A stretch of DNA of 38,845 nucleotides. It comes from an uncultured Clostridium sp. (GTDB lineage Bacteria; Bacillota; Clostridia; TANB77; CAG-508). Below are positions 7,378-15,517 of the stretch, in pieces. A program made the position numbers and the translations under genes. The notes under the pieces are model-generated. The model searched no databases, was not told the DNA's origin, and saw only the letters and a program-made list of their open reading frames with translations. The number at the start of each line of letters is the position of its first letter. Position 1 is the stretch's first letter. Where the stretch lies: positions 1 to 38,845 of the forward strand of contig CAKNRV010000009.1 in assembly GCA_930991035.1 (NCBI GenBank), given 5' to 3'.

Positions 7378-8032
7378 TTATCTTGACAAATCGTCAATTT
7401 CTGATTGTAATTTTGCTATTTCCGCTTTTTTTCTATCAATAGCCATTTTCTTTGCATATTCGATTCTTTCTCTATGTCTTTTTCTCTTATTTATCATTGT
7501 TTCTGAATCATGGGATGCTTTTCCAACTGCCTCAGAAAAGAACTTTTTATATTGATTTCCAAATTTCATTACTCCACCAATATATTTACCACAAGGACGT
7601 TCGGGCATCTCTTCTAATCCCATATCAAGATATTTTTCTACTCTTTCCCTATTTAATAAATTTTGCATTACCATTTTACAATAATCAGGATCATTTTGTA
7701 ATAAATTCAAATCTATTTGAGCTAAGATATTTCTATATTCTGTTGCACGTAAACTTTCAAATTTTCCTAAGTTTTCGTTAAATATTTGACAATCATCTGA
7801 GCCATACCAAGAGACTAAACAGTTATAAACCTCTTTGTCGGACATTATTAGAGGCTTTTTATTTATTATTAATCTCGTAGTATCATAAAATTGTTTAAAA
7901 TCGGCTTTAGGATCAGAAAACTCAACTTGTAATTTATCACCGAATTTTTTTAAAATCAATATTATTAATTTTAGAATCTTCTAAAGGTTTATTTGTTGTA
8001 TTTTGATTTTTTTGCTTATTAAATAGTCCCAT
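7378..8032 (-). CDS. Hypothetical protein requiring a CGG frameshift
   Basis: The gene starts at the ATG at 8032, 8 bases after AAAGGAG. The first 30 codons (MGLFNKQKNQNTTNK and on to DFKKI) run into CGG-TGA, where the frame would end. Dropping the C opposite 7942 joins FKKI directly to GDKLQVEFSDPKADFKQFYD and gives one 217-aa protein. The downstream part alone has no ribosome binding site at its first ATG (7959). The protein is soluble, with a coiled-coil-like charged C terminus (about residues 180-217, ending AEIAKLQSEIDDLSR). No family is recognised. This is the only recoding site found outside the conjugation module. It is of the same kind, a C before GGT encoding Gly31. Confidence 0.75.
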
Positions 8033-8176
8033 AAAACCATCTCCTTTTACAATATACAATAATTATACCATAATTTACATAAGATGGCAAATTAACTACA
8101 CTTTAGATTAAGCTACAAATATCAAATTAATATAACAAAAATACAACAACAGAATATAATATAACAGGTGATTTTA

Positions 8177-9100
8177 ATGAATGAGAATATAGTACCTACA
8201 AATGTATATTATACTTCAAATATTTTAAGAAGTAACATAGAACATCTAAGAAATAGATACAATTTTCTAAGGACAGGAAATATAGGATATAGTGTACTTG
8301 GAAGAAATATTCCATATATACAAATAGGAACTGGAACAAAAGAAGTAATGTATAGTGGAGCAATTCACGCCAATGAATGGATTACGGCAGTTGTATTAAT
8401 GAAATTTGTAGAAGACTTTGCAAAGGCTTATGAAAATAATGGCTTTATATATGGATATAGTGCAAGAGAAATATTTAATAATACAACTATTTATATAGTA
8501 CCAATGGTTAATCCTGATGGAGTGGACTTAGTAACAGGCAATATCACACCTAATTCTGGAATATACAATCAATTTCGAGATATATCTTTAAATTTTCCAA
8601 CAATACCATTCCCAAGTGGTTGGAAAGCAAATTTCAATGGTGTAGATTTAAACTTGCAATTTCCAGCAGGATGGGAAAATGCAAGAAAAATTAAATTCGC
8701 ACAAGGTTATACAAGACCTGCGCCAAGAGATTTTGTTGGGTTCGGACCATTGACAGAACCAGAGTCACTTGCTTTATATAATTTTACGTTAATTCATAAT
8801 TTTAGACTAATTTTAGCGTATCATACACAAGGAGAAGTAATCTATTGGAAGTATGCAGACTATTTGCCACCATACTCAGAAGAAATAGGAGAAAGATTTG
8901 CAGAAGCAAGTGGATATACATTAGATATAACTCCTCCAGAATCTGCTTTTGCTGGATATAAGGATTGGTTTATACAAGAATATAATAGACCTGGATATAC
9001 AATAGAAGCAGGCATTGGAGAAAATCCATTGTCACTTTCGCAGTTTGAGCAAATATATCAAGATAATATAGGAATTTTAGTATTAGGAGCAGTTTTGTAA
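8177..9100 (+). CDS. M14 family zinc carboxypeptidase
   Basis: About 307 aa from the ATG at 8177, which lies 6 bases after AGGTG; a GTG at 8168 overlaps that site. Zinc ligands are seen as H64 and E67 in GAIHANEW and a later His in AYHTQGE. The catalytic Glu is in YTIEAGIGENP near the C terminus. NPDGVDLV and NFNGVDLN (substrate carboxylate-binding region) are typical of gamma-D-glutamyl-diamino-acid peptidases of the YqgT type, which act on peptidoglycan stem peptides. No signal peptide or LysM domain is present, so it may act on recycled muropeptides in the cytoplasm. Confidence 0.9.
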   Translation: MNENIVPTNVYYTSNILRSNIEHLRNRYNFLRTGNIGYSVLGRNIPYIQIGTGTKEVMYSGAIHANEWITAVVLMKFVEDFAKAYENNGFIYGYSAREIFNNTTIYIVPMVNPDGVDLVTGNITPNSGIYNQFRDISLNFPTIPFPSGWKANFNGVDLNLQFPAGWENARKIKFAQGYTRPAPRDFVGFGPLTEPESLALYNFTLIHNFRLILAYHTQGEVIYWKYADYLPPYSEEIGERFAEASGYTLDITPPESAFAGYKDWFIQEYNRPGYTIEAGIGENPLSLSQFEQIYQDNIGILVLGAVL

Positions 9101-9211
9101 GCTGCTCTTAAATTTAATTAAAAAATATTTTGCTAAATTAATGAGTGGGGAAGAGTTTAGTGAATTGGAATAAAATTTTAGGGTATAATATAACAAAATA
9201 AAAAATGGATA

Positions 9212-9239
9212 TTGAAAAAAATATTTTCAATGATATAAT
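9212..9239 (+). promoter_or_regulatory. Promoter of the M18 aminopeptidase gene
   Basis: TTGAAA (9212-9217), a 16-base spacer and TATAAT (9234-9239) lie 27 bases before the start codon. Confidence 0.65.
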
Positions 9240-9266
9240 TATGAAAAAATAGAAAGGAGCAATAGT

Positions 9267-10673
9267 ATGACAGAGAAGAATGATATTGATTTATTAAAAG
9301 ACAAATTATTTAACAAAAAGGAAATGGGTTGGAACTCAAAAACGGAAAAAGAAAAGATATTTGATTATGCCAATGGATATATTAATTATATGAACAAAGC
9401 TAAAACAGAAAGAGAAATAATAAAAGAGAGTAAAAAAATAGCAGAAAGTAATGGATTTAAAGCTATAAGTACATTTGAAAAATTAAATCCAGGGGACAAA
9501 GTATATTATATAAACAGAGAAAAAAGTATGTATTTAGCAATCATTGGAAAAGAAAGTATTGAAAACGGACTAAATATAGTAGGGGCACACGCAGATTCTC
9601 CAAGGTTAGATTTAAAACCAAACCCATTGTATGAAGATAGTGGTTTTGCATATTTTAAAACACACTATTATGGAGGAATAAAAAAATATCAATGGACTAC
9701 AATTCCACTTAGCATACACGGTGTAATAGTAAAAACAAATGGAGAGAAAATAGAAGTAAACATTGGGGAGGACGAAAATGATCCAATATTTACAATAACA
9801 GATCTTTTACCACATCTTGCCCAAGACCAAATGGAGAAAAAACTAAAAAATGGAATTGATGGAGAAAATCTAAACTTATTAATAGGAAGTATTCCTTATG
9901 AAGAAGATGTACCAGAAGCTGTAAAACTTAACATCTTAAATATTTTAAATAAAAAGTATGGAATTACTGAGGTTGATTTCCTAAGTTCAGAGTTGGAATT
10001 GGTACCAGCAATGAAGTGCAGAACTATGGGATTCGACGAAAGCCTAGTTGCAGGATATGGACAAGACGATAAAGTTTGTGTATACACAGAGTTAACAGCT
10101 CTAGTAGATTTAAAAGAAACACCAAAAAGAACTGCTGTATGCATTATTTCTGACAAAGAAGAAATTGGTAGTATGGGAAATACAGGAATGGAGTCACACG
10201 TATTTGATACATTTATTTCTGAGATATTAAATAAACTTGGAGTAAATAAGCCAAATTTATTGGATAAAGTATTCTGTAATTCAAAAATGTTATCAGCAGA
10301 TGTTGATGCAGGATTTGATCCACTATATGCAAGTGTATCAGATAAAACAAATGCAGCTCATTTAGGAAGAGGAATTGGATTAAATAAATACACTGGAGCA
10401 AGAGGTAAATCAGGAGCTTCTGATGCTAATGCTGAATTTGTAGCAGAGATTAGAAAAGTATTTGAAGAAAATGACATAAGATATCAAATTTCTGAGCTTG
10501 GAAAAGTAGATGTTGGCGGAGGCGGTACAATCGCATACATCCTAGCTAATAAGGGGGTAGATGTAATAGATTGCGGAGTAGGAGTTCTTTCAATGCATTC
10601 TCCTTATGAAGTTACAAGCAAATTTGATATATATGAAGTTTATAGAGGATATAAGGCATTTTATAATGCTTAA
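9267..10673 (+). CDS. M18 family aminopeptidase
   Basis: 468 aa, the usual length for bacterial M18 enzymes. Co-catalytic zinc-binding features are visible in order: VGAHADSPRLDLKP (His and Asp), ISDKEEIGSMGNTG (catalytic Glu pair), SADVDAGFDP (Asp) and MHSPYEV (C-terminal His). It removes N-terminal acidic or neutral residues from peptides in the cytoplasm. About 40 glycine codons are present and none carries an inserted C. It is preceded by its own promoter and AAAGGAGC, and followed by a terminator at 10694-10716. Confidence 0.93.
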   Translation: MTEKNDIDLLKDKLFNKKEMGWNSKTEKEKIFDYANGYINYMNKAKTEREIIKESKKIAESNGFKAISTFEKLNPGDKVYYINREKSMYLAIIGKESIENGLNIVGAHADSPRLDLKPNPLYEDSGFAYFKTHYYGGIKKYQWTTIPLSIHGVIVKTNGEKIEVNIGEDENDPIFTITDLLPHLAQDQMEKKLKNGIDGENLNLLIGSIPYEEDVPEAVKLNILNILNKKYGITEVDFLSSELELVPAMKCRTMGFDESLVAGYGQDDKVCVYTELTALVDLKETPKRTAVCIISDKEEIGSMGNTGMESHVFDTFISEILNKLGVNKPNLLDKVFCNSKMLSADVDAGFDPLYASVSDKTNAAHLGRGIGLNKYTGARGKSGASDANAEFVAEIRKVFEENDIRYQISELGKVDVGGGGTIAYILANKGVDVIDCGVGVLSMHSPYEVTSKFDIYEVYRGYKAFYNA

Positions 10674-10693
10674 GATATAAATGTAAAAAACAG

Positions 10694-10716
10694 GAGCTAG
10701 ACTAACTAGCTCTTTA
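10694..10716 (+). terminator. Terminator of the aminopeptidase gene
   Basis: The stem GAGCTAG (10694-10700) and CTAGCTC (10706-10712) is followed by TTT. Confidence 0.7.
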
Positions 10717-10745
10717 AAAATATAATTAAAATATAAAGTCAAAAA

Positions 10746-10774
10746 AACCTTATACAAATATTTTGTATAAGGTT
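10746..10774 (-). terminator. tRNA-associated terminator
   Basis: A perfect 13-bp stem, AACCTTATACAAA (10746-10758) and TTTGTATAAGGTT (10762-10774). On the minus strand it follows the tRNA 3' end and is followed by seven T. It is the native terminator of the split tRNA-Arg gene. Confidence 0.85.
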
Positions 10775-10778
10775 GCTT

Positions 10779-10826
10779 TGGTGAGCCAAGAGGGATTCGA
10801 ACCCCCGACCCTGCGCTTAGAAGGAA
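10779..10826 (-). pseudogene. 3' part of tRNA-Arg (TCT), att half-site
   Basis: On the minus strand the sequence gives the 3' half of a tRNA: anticodon loop CTTCTAA (anticodon TCT), stem GCGCA, variable loop, T arm GGGGG-TTCGAAT-CCCTC, acceptor TTGGCTC and an encoded CCA. The 5' half is absent: the expected TGCGC stem partner is replaced by unrelated sequence, and no D arm is found within 300 bases. This is the classic footprint of a tyrosine-recombinase element inserted in the anticodon loop. The intact gene should be rebuilt at the other end of the element, beyond the window. Confidence 0.8.
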
Positions 10827-10917
10827 TGTGTACTTATTCCCTACTAAGCATCATACAACTTTGTAAAGGTCTACTAATCATGCTAAAATTCAATAAGAAA
10901 AGGCATTAATTTTAGCA
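10816..10917. other. Element end with recombination-site-like repeats
   Basis: An interrupted palindrome (CTTAG-aa-GGAAT, 8 bases, ATTCC-cta-CTAAG; 10816-10848) straddles the tRNA break and may be the integrase core site. Near-identical direct repeats CTACTAAGCATCAT (10841) and CTACTAATCATGCT (10871), and a perfect 10-bp inverted repeat TGCTAAAATT (10881-10890) and AATTTTAGCA (10908-10917), follow. They resemble integrase arm sites. Confidence 0.5.
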
Positions 10918-11086
10918 AAAGATTATGTACCAGCACGTTACCAATTTTTAAAAGTTTTTACGATTTGTTAGATTATTGTTAGAGAAAAGCAAGCTGTCTA
11001 ATTACTATAACATATTATCTAACAAACTAAGATAGAAAAATTATAACATATATAATAAGATAAAACAAGGAGAACTGGAGGAAAAG
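10918..11086. other. Leader region of the integrated element
   Basis: No ORF of note. The stretch carries short repeats of TTAGATTATTGTTAGA and ATTATCTAACAAAC type that form imperfect inverted matches (TTGTTAGA and TCTAACAA). It precedes the first element gene and probably holds its promoter, which I cannot place with confidence. Confidence 0.35.
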
Positions 11087-11209
11087 ATGATAAAATTTTT
11101 AATAGGTTTCTTTTTAGGGGCTAATGTTAGCCTCTTTTTATATGCTCTAATTCTATGTGGATCAAGAGCTGATAAAAGAATAAAAAGAGAGGAGGAGAAA
11201 ATTGAATGA
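11087..11209 (+). CDS. DUF3789-like small membrane protein
   Basis: 40 aa, beginning MIKFLIGFFLGANVSLFLYA and ending in a charged tail (RADKRIKREEEKIE). There is one membrane helix. A ribosome binding site GGAGG precedes the ATG by 5 bases. The form matches DUF3789, a tiny protein common near the start of mobile elements in Firmicutes. The stop overlaps the TTG start of the next gene, so they are translationally coupled. Its role is unknown. Confidence 0.7.
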   Translation: MIKFLIGFFLGANVSLFLYALILCGSRADKRIKREEEKIE

Positions 11210-11909
11210 AGATAATAAAATTAATTATTATGCCATTATACCAGCCACAGTTAGATATAATCAAAAATTAAAAGCGGCAGAAAAATTGTTATATGGTGAA
11301 ATAACAGCTTTATCAAATGTAAAAGGTTATTGTTATGCTCAAAATAGGTATTTTGCACAACTATATGGGGTTAGTATAGAAACTGTTAGTAGATGGCTTT
11401 CACATTTGCAAGAGTTAGGATATATAGAAATAGAGATTATAAGAAATGATAAAAAGGAAGTTATTGAAAGAAATATTTATATTGCGGATACCCCCTATTG
11501 TCAAAAAAATCAATACCCCTATTGTTCAAATGGTCAATACCCTATTGACGAAAATGTCAAAGAGAATAATATAAATAAAATAATAGAGGATTTATTTTAT
11601 TATATTATAAATAATAGCGACAGAATTTCGAAAGAATTTTACTCAATTTTAAATCGCTTAGAATTTATATATACAAAAGAGATTCTTTCTATTATGCAAG
11701 ATGATAAAGTTCAAATGCTAAAAGAAATAATATACACATTATATTCTCTATACAATAGTCAATTTAAAACTTTACTTTTAAAAGTTGATAGGCAGGAACT
11801 TATAAATTTGTATCTTATTTCTAAAGAACATTGCATTGGTAATTTCTTTAACTATTACAAAAGAGTGATAATAAAGGAATACTCTAAAAGCAATGCAAGG
11901 AGGCTATGA
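11202..11909 (+). CDS. HTH domain protein, element replication/maintenance regulator
   Basis: 235 aa from a TTG start that overlaps the previous stop and sits behind GAGGAGGAG. Residues 8-90 (IPATVRYNQKLKAAEKLLYG, with YGVSIETVSRWLSHLQELGY) form the winged-helix HTH_36-type domain shared by plasmid/ICE replication initiators and regulators. The C-terminal part has no recognised domain. It contains no in-frame CGG. Confidence 0.75.
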   Translation: MNEDNKINYYAIIPATVRYNQKLKAAEKLLYGEITALSNVKGYCYAQNRYFAQLYGVSIETVSRWLSHLQELGYIEIEIIRNDKKEVIERNIYIADTPYCQKNQYPYCSNGQYPIDENVKENNINKIIEDLFYYIINNSDRISKEFYSILNRLEFIYTKEILSIMQDDKVQMLKEIIYTLYSLYNSQFKTLLLKVDRQELINLYLISKEHCIGNFFNYYKRVIIKEYSKSNARRL

Positions 11910-11912
11910 GAA

Positions 11913-12161
11913 ATGATAGAAAATTATATGAATAATTTTGAAAACATAGTAACATCCATTATATTTATAGGATTTTTGTCAGTAATATTTATGTTATTAA
12001 TAGTTATAGTTATATCACTGTTGCTATTAATTTTAGGATGCATAATTAAATCGCAGACATTAAAAACAAAATTTCTAAAAGCAGTACCAATTTTATTAAT
12101 TGGTATTATTTTTGTAATGAGTTTACCTATAGTTTTTGTATATCTTAAAGAACTAATGTAA
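11913..12161 (+). CDS. Small two-helix membrane protein
   Basis: 82 aa with two strong hydrophobic segments (about residues 10-45 and 57-76) separated by a short basic loop (IIKSQTLKTKF). AAGGAGG lies 10 bases before the ATG, and the gene follows the previous one by 3 bases. It probably belongs to the transfer complex or its membrane assembly. No family is recognised. Confidence 0.65.
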   Translation: MIENYMNNFENIVTSIIFIGFLSVIFMLLIVIVISLLLLILGCIIKSQTLKTKFLKAVPILLIGIIFVMSLPIVFVYLKELM

Positions 12162-12171
12162 AAATAGTGTG

Positions 12172-12210
12172 TCCTATACAAATAAGCCCTTTTAAATTTT
12201 TGTATAGGAG
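12172..12210 (+). promoter_or_regulatory. Hairpin leader covering the RBS of the pilin gene
   Basis: TCCTATACA (12172-12180) pairs perfectly with TGTATAGGA (12201-12209), so the AGGAG ribosome binding site lies in the stem. The loop contains GCCCTTTT. It is preceded by TAGTGTG. Related leaders occur before the genes at 15518, 22841 and 23171, which suggests shared translational control. Confidence 0.6.
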
Positions 12211-12219
12211 ATGAGATTT

Positions 12220-12610
12220 ATGAAAATAACCACTAAGAAAAAGCTAGTTGTAATTAGAATATTTACAATACTAGCAATTATTATGATGTTTTTTACTAAT
12301 ATAAACGCAGTATTTGCAACAGAAGGTGGAACAACAGGAATTGGTACAGCTGAAGTAACACAAGCAACAGATAATATAAAAAGAGTAATAACAAGCATAG
12401 CAATGCCATTAGGTGGAGTTTTAATATTTGCAAGTATAGTAATTGCAGCAATTAAAATGATAGCAAATGCTAACAACCCTCAGAAAAGAGCTGAAAGTAT
12501 AGGATCACTTGCTTGGATATGTGGCGGTGGAATAATACTTGGTCTTTCATTGATAATTGCAGGCATTATAATCAATATTGCAACGAATAATACGCGGAAG
12601 TTTACTATAA
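12220..12610 (+). CDS. VirB2/TrbC-like conjugal pilin
   Basis: 129 aa with recoding. The ATG at 12220 is preferred because the in-frame ATG at 12211 abuts the ribosome binding site. There is a signal peptide (about residues 1-29, ending AVFA-TEGG) and two membrane helices (about 52-75 and 95-118) joined by a basic loop (KMIANANNPQKRAE), the layout of VirB2 pilins. In-frame CGG at 12595 begins the last few codons. Read as a four-base Gly codon it gives NNTGSLL and a TAA at 12608-12610, just before the GGGAGG of the next gene. Read as arginine the frame runs to 12636 and overlaps that gene. The shifted ending fits the gene spacing better. Confidence 0.8.
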
Positions 12611-12622
12611 GGGAGGTATGTT

Positions 12623-12916
12623 ATGCGAGTTTTTAAGATACCGTTTAATACAAAAAGAGAAGAAAAAATATTTGGTGGATATTTGAGTTTAAGGCAAGTT
12701 GTATATTTAATGATTGCAGCTTCTTCCCTATCTGTTCTTGCTTTACATATACCAATACCAGTTAAGATTATAATAATTAGCATTATATCTATATTTTTCT
12801 TACTTTGTGCTTTCCTAAAGGTAAAAGAGCAAAATTTTGATAAACTTTTCTTAAACTGTATTAAGTTTCTTATGAGAAATAAAAAATATGTTTATGAGAG
12901 GTGTTGCAAATGGTAG
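12623..12916 (+). CDS. PrgI family conjugal transfer protein
   Basis: 97 aa. MRVFKIPFNTKREEKIFGGY followed by LSLRQVVYLMIAA is the typical opening of PrgI proteins, small membrane components (VirB3-like) of Gram-positive type IV secretion systems. It has two hydrophobic helices at about residues 28-45 and 49-67. GGGAGG is 5 bases before the ATG. Its two adjacent Gly codons (FGGY) carry no inserted C. Confidence 0.9.
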   Translation: MRVFKIPFNTKREEKIFGGYLSLRQVVYLMIAASSLSVLALHIPIPVKIIIISIISIFFLLCAFLKVKEQNFDKLFLNCIKFLMRNKKYVYERCCKW

Positions 12917-13632
12917 TAATGATAATATTTTTAGTGCTAAGTATTTTTGCCATTTTACTTACCTTCTTGTATTTAAAGAAAAGCAAAAACAAAGTAAAAC
13001 AAGTAAACAAAACTACTGATAAAAATATTCAAAAGGATAATGGCAAGAAAAAGACAAAACAGCTAAAAGATATTCTAGGTTTAAAGATAGACAACTCAAT
13101 GATAAATATGGGAAATAGATATTCATGTATTTTAAGAATCGGAAGTATTGACTACAATATGATGTCTGAAAGTGAACAAGAAACTATAGAAAATGTACTA
13201 ATGCAAACAGCTTTGACATTTGACGGTTTTGTTCAATTTCTAACAACTACAGAAAATATTGATACAAATGAGATTATAAATGATATTAAGAAAACAAGAT
13301 CAACTAATGTGCAGATAAGAAATTGCAAGGAAAATTTGATAAATTTTCTAACCAATATGATGGAAAATATGGATACAGCAATTAACAAAAACTATATTAT
13401 TCTATCATATGACGGTTTATATGAAGATGCAATAAAAGAACTAAATAGGAGAATAGCAAATTTAAAAACGAGTCTTTCAAGAGCAAAAATACAATGTGAA
13501 TTACTAAGCGATGAAGATATCTACAATTTACTCTATAAGGAACTAAATAAGAACTCAAATATAATAAAAATGGACTTTAGAAAGGAGGAATTGTATGTTG
13601 ATAAAAAAGAAAAAAGCAAAAAAAGAAAATAA
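12910..13632 (+). CDS. Conjugal transfer membrane protein
   Basis: 240 aa from the ATG at 12910, 8 bases after GAGAGG; a GTG at 12901 is in frame but overlaps the site. One N-terminal membrane helix (VVMIIFLVLSIFAILLTFLY) is followed by a Lys-rich linker and a cytoplasmic domain that resembles the N-terminal, non-ATPase part of VirB4/TraC proteins (QLKDILGLKI ... GNRYSCILRIGSIDYNMMSE). It overlaps the VirB4 gene start by 38 bases, so the two are coupled. The function is inferred from position between PrgI and VirB4. Confidence 0.7.
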   Translation: MVVMIIFLVLSIFAILLTFLYLKKSKNKVKQVNKTTDKNIQKDNGKKKTKQLKDILGLKIDNSMINMGNRYSCILRIGSIDYNMMSESEQETIENVLMQTALTFDGFVQFLTTTENIDTNEIINDIKKTRSTNVQIRNCKENLINFLTNMMENMDTAINKNYIILSYDGLYEDAIKELNRRIANLKTSLSRAKIQCELLSDEDIYNLLYKELNKNSNIIKMDFRKEELYVDKKEKSKKRK

Positions 13633-15419
13633 CATTTTTGAAAATATTTCTGCTATTGAAGATAGAATATTGCCAGATGTATTAGAAGAAAAAGCTGATT
13701 ATCTATATCTAGGTTATAACAAATATTCAAGGACTTTTGTTATAACAATTTATCCAGAGCAAACTTGGCTACGGTTGGTTAGAGGAACTTGTATATTTAG
13801 GAGATGTAACAATTTCAATAAAAGTTGAAACTTCTTCCAATGCTTCTGTTATAAACCAATTAACAAAAAAATTAGTACAGTCGCAGGCAGAGTATGCAAA
13901 TTACATGCGACAAGGAAATATTGCTCACACTCCAGTACTAGAAAAAGAAATTGCAGATTTAGAGGGCTTAAGAACTTTAATACAAACAAATCAAGATAAA
14001 CTATTTTTCGTAACAGTTTTTATTTCGCTTACTTGTGAGAGTTTGGAGAAATTAAATGAGAAATCAAAAATATTGGAAGCAGAAATGAATAAGAAAACTG
14101 CTATGGTAAGAACTCTAATATTTAAACAGATAGACGGACTAAAGCAAATGCTACCAACTGGAAAAATTGCACTAGCAGGTTTTGAAAGAAATATGGTATC
14201 TGGCGGTGTTGCGACATTGATGCCAATTACAAATCCTAATGTATCACACAGTAAAGGCACATTTTTAGGAAGAAATTATTATACAAATGCACCGATCTAC
14301 TTAAATACATTTATTGGACCACCAGCATTACCTAATCCCCACATATTTATATGTCGGTACAAGTCGGTGCTGGCAAGAGTGTTTCATTAAAACTAATGGC
14401 AGAAAGAAATATAGTTACATATAATTGTGCAGCATTTTTTATAGATGTTGAAGGCGAATATGCTAAATTAGTACAAAAATTAGGTGGAAAAACTATTAAA
14501 ATAAGGCAAGGTGAATCTACAGGAATTAACCCATTCGAATTAGAGAAGGACTACAAAGGAAATAGAGAGTTTTTAAACATAATGGACAAGGTTGCAGACA
14601 TAAGGGCATTACTTTCAACAATAGCTAGAAATTATATGGGTAGAACTTTAAATGGAACAGAGATAACAGAAATTGAAATTGTGGTAAATCAGCTATATGC
14701 AGAGCGTGGCATCAATGATGATATTAACTCAATTTATGAAAGAAACAAAGGAAAATTAAATAATGGCAAATATGTTGTAGGAAAAGTAAAAAAGAAAATG
14801 CCGACACTATCTGATTTTCAAAAGAAATTAGATGAAAGAGGAAAATGTAAGGAATTAGCAGAAATACTAATTCCTTTTCTTAAGGGCAATTCGCTTGGAA
14901 TATTCGACTGTGAGAGTACAATATTCTCAAATGAGGACATTATAAGTTTTGATATGAGTGAGATAAAAGACGAATTTACTAAACTTTATTCTTCTTTTGT
15001 AATACTTACATGGGTCTGGCAAAAGTTCATATTAAAGAACAGAGAAAAAAAGAAACTAATTATATGTGATGAGGCTTGGCTATTTTTAAAATATAAAGAA
15101 TCTGCTGACTTCTTGGCTACTGTTGCTCGTAGAGGTAGAAAGTATAACACACCACTTCTAATTGGTAGTCAATTTATTGATGAATTTATAAATTGTGAAG
15201 AACGGTAGAACAATTATCAATATTTGCTCTACTAAATTTTTGTTTCGACAAAGTACAGGAAATGTTGAAAATATTAGAAAATTCTTCAGTTTATCTGAAG
15301 GTGCAAAAGAAATTCTGACAATGGCCTCGCCAGGAGAATGTATCTTTTCATTAAATAACTCAGTTACAGCAATGAAATTTGAAATAGCAGATTATGAAAA
15401 GGATTTTGTTTTCACATAA
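13595..15419 (+). CDS. VirB4-like conjugation ATPase, four CGG frameshifts
   Basis: 606 aa when C13772, C14355, C14365 and C15203 are dropped; these become Gly60, Gly254, Gly257 and Gly536. The start has AAAGGAGG 5 bases upstream. Uncorrected, the gene falls into four fragments. Corrected, it shows Walker A CGTSGAGKSVSL (about 253-264), Walker B LIICDEAWLF (about 493-502) and the RRGRKYNTPLLIGSQ arginine/sensor region, all standard for the VirB4/TraC ATPase that powers pilus assembly and DNA transfer at the inner membrane face. Two of the recoded glycines are part of Walker A itself, so without the shifts no active ATPase can be made. The corrected frame is continuous to TAA. Confidence 0.88.
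14352..14373 (+). other. Tandem CGG recoding sites in the VirB4 Walker A motif
   Basis: TGT-CGGT-ACA-AGT-CGGT-GCT: two inserted C bases (14355 and 14365) 10 bases apart. With both read as CGGT = Gly the product is CGTSGA, followed by GKS, a perfect P-loop. With neither or only one, the motif is lost. Confidence 0.85.
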
Positions 15420-15476
15420 TATGAATATAAAAAACTATTTAAAGGGGGGATGCCTATAAGCTAAATTAAATATAGT

Positions 15477-15510
15477 GTGCTATCGTTTGCCCTATCTTAA
15501 AAGATAGGAG
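15477..15510 (+). promoter_or_regulatory. Hairpin leader covering the RBS of the VirB6-like gene
   Basis: CCTATCTT (15491-15498) pairs with AAGATAGG (15501-15508), which contains the ribosome binding site. An upstream CTATC (15480-15484) can pair with the same GATAG, so two competing folds are possible. TAGTGTG and TTGCCC are shared with the leaders at 12172, 22794 and 23128. Confidence 0.5.
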
Positions 15511-15517
15511 AAATTAA

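Noticed and set aside
10779..11050. Intron in tRNA-Arg(TCT)
   Set aside because: No 5' half with D arm and TGCGC stem is found in the following 300 bases, and element genes begin at once.
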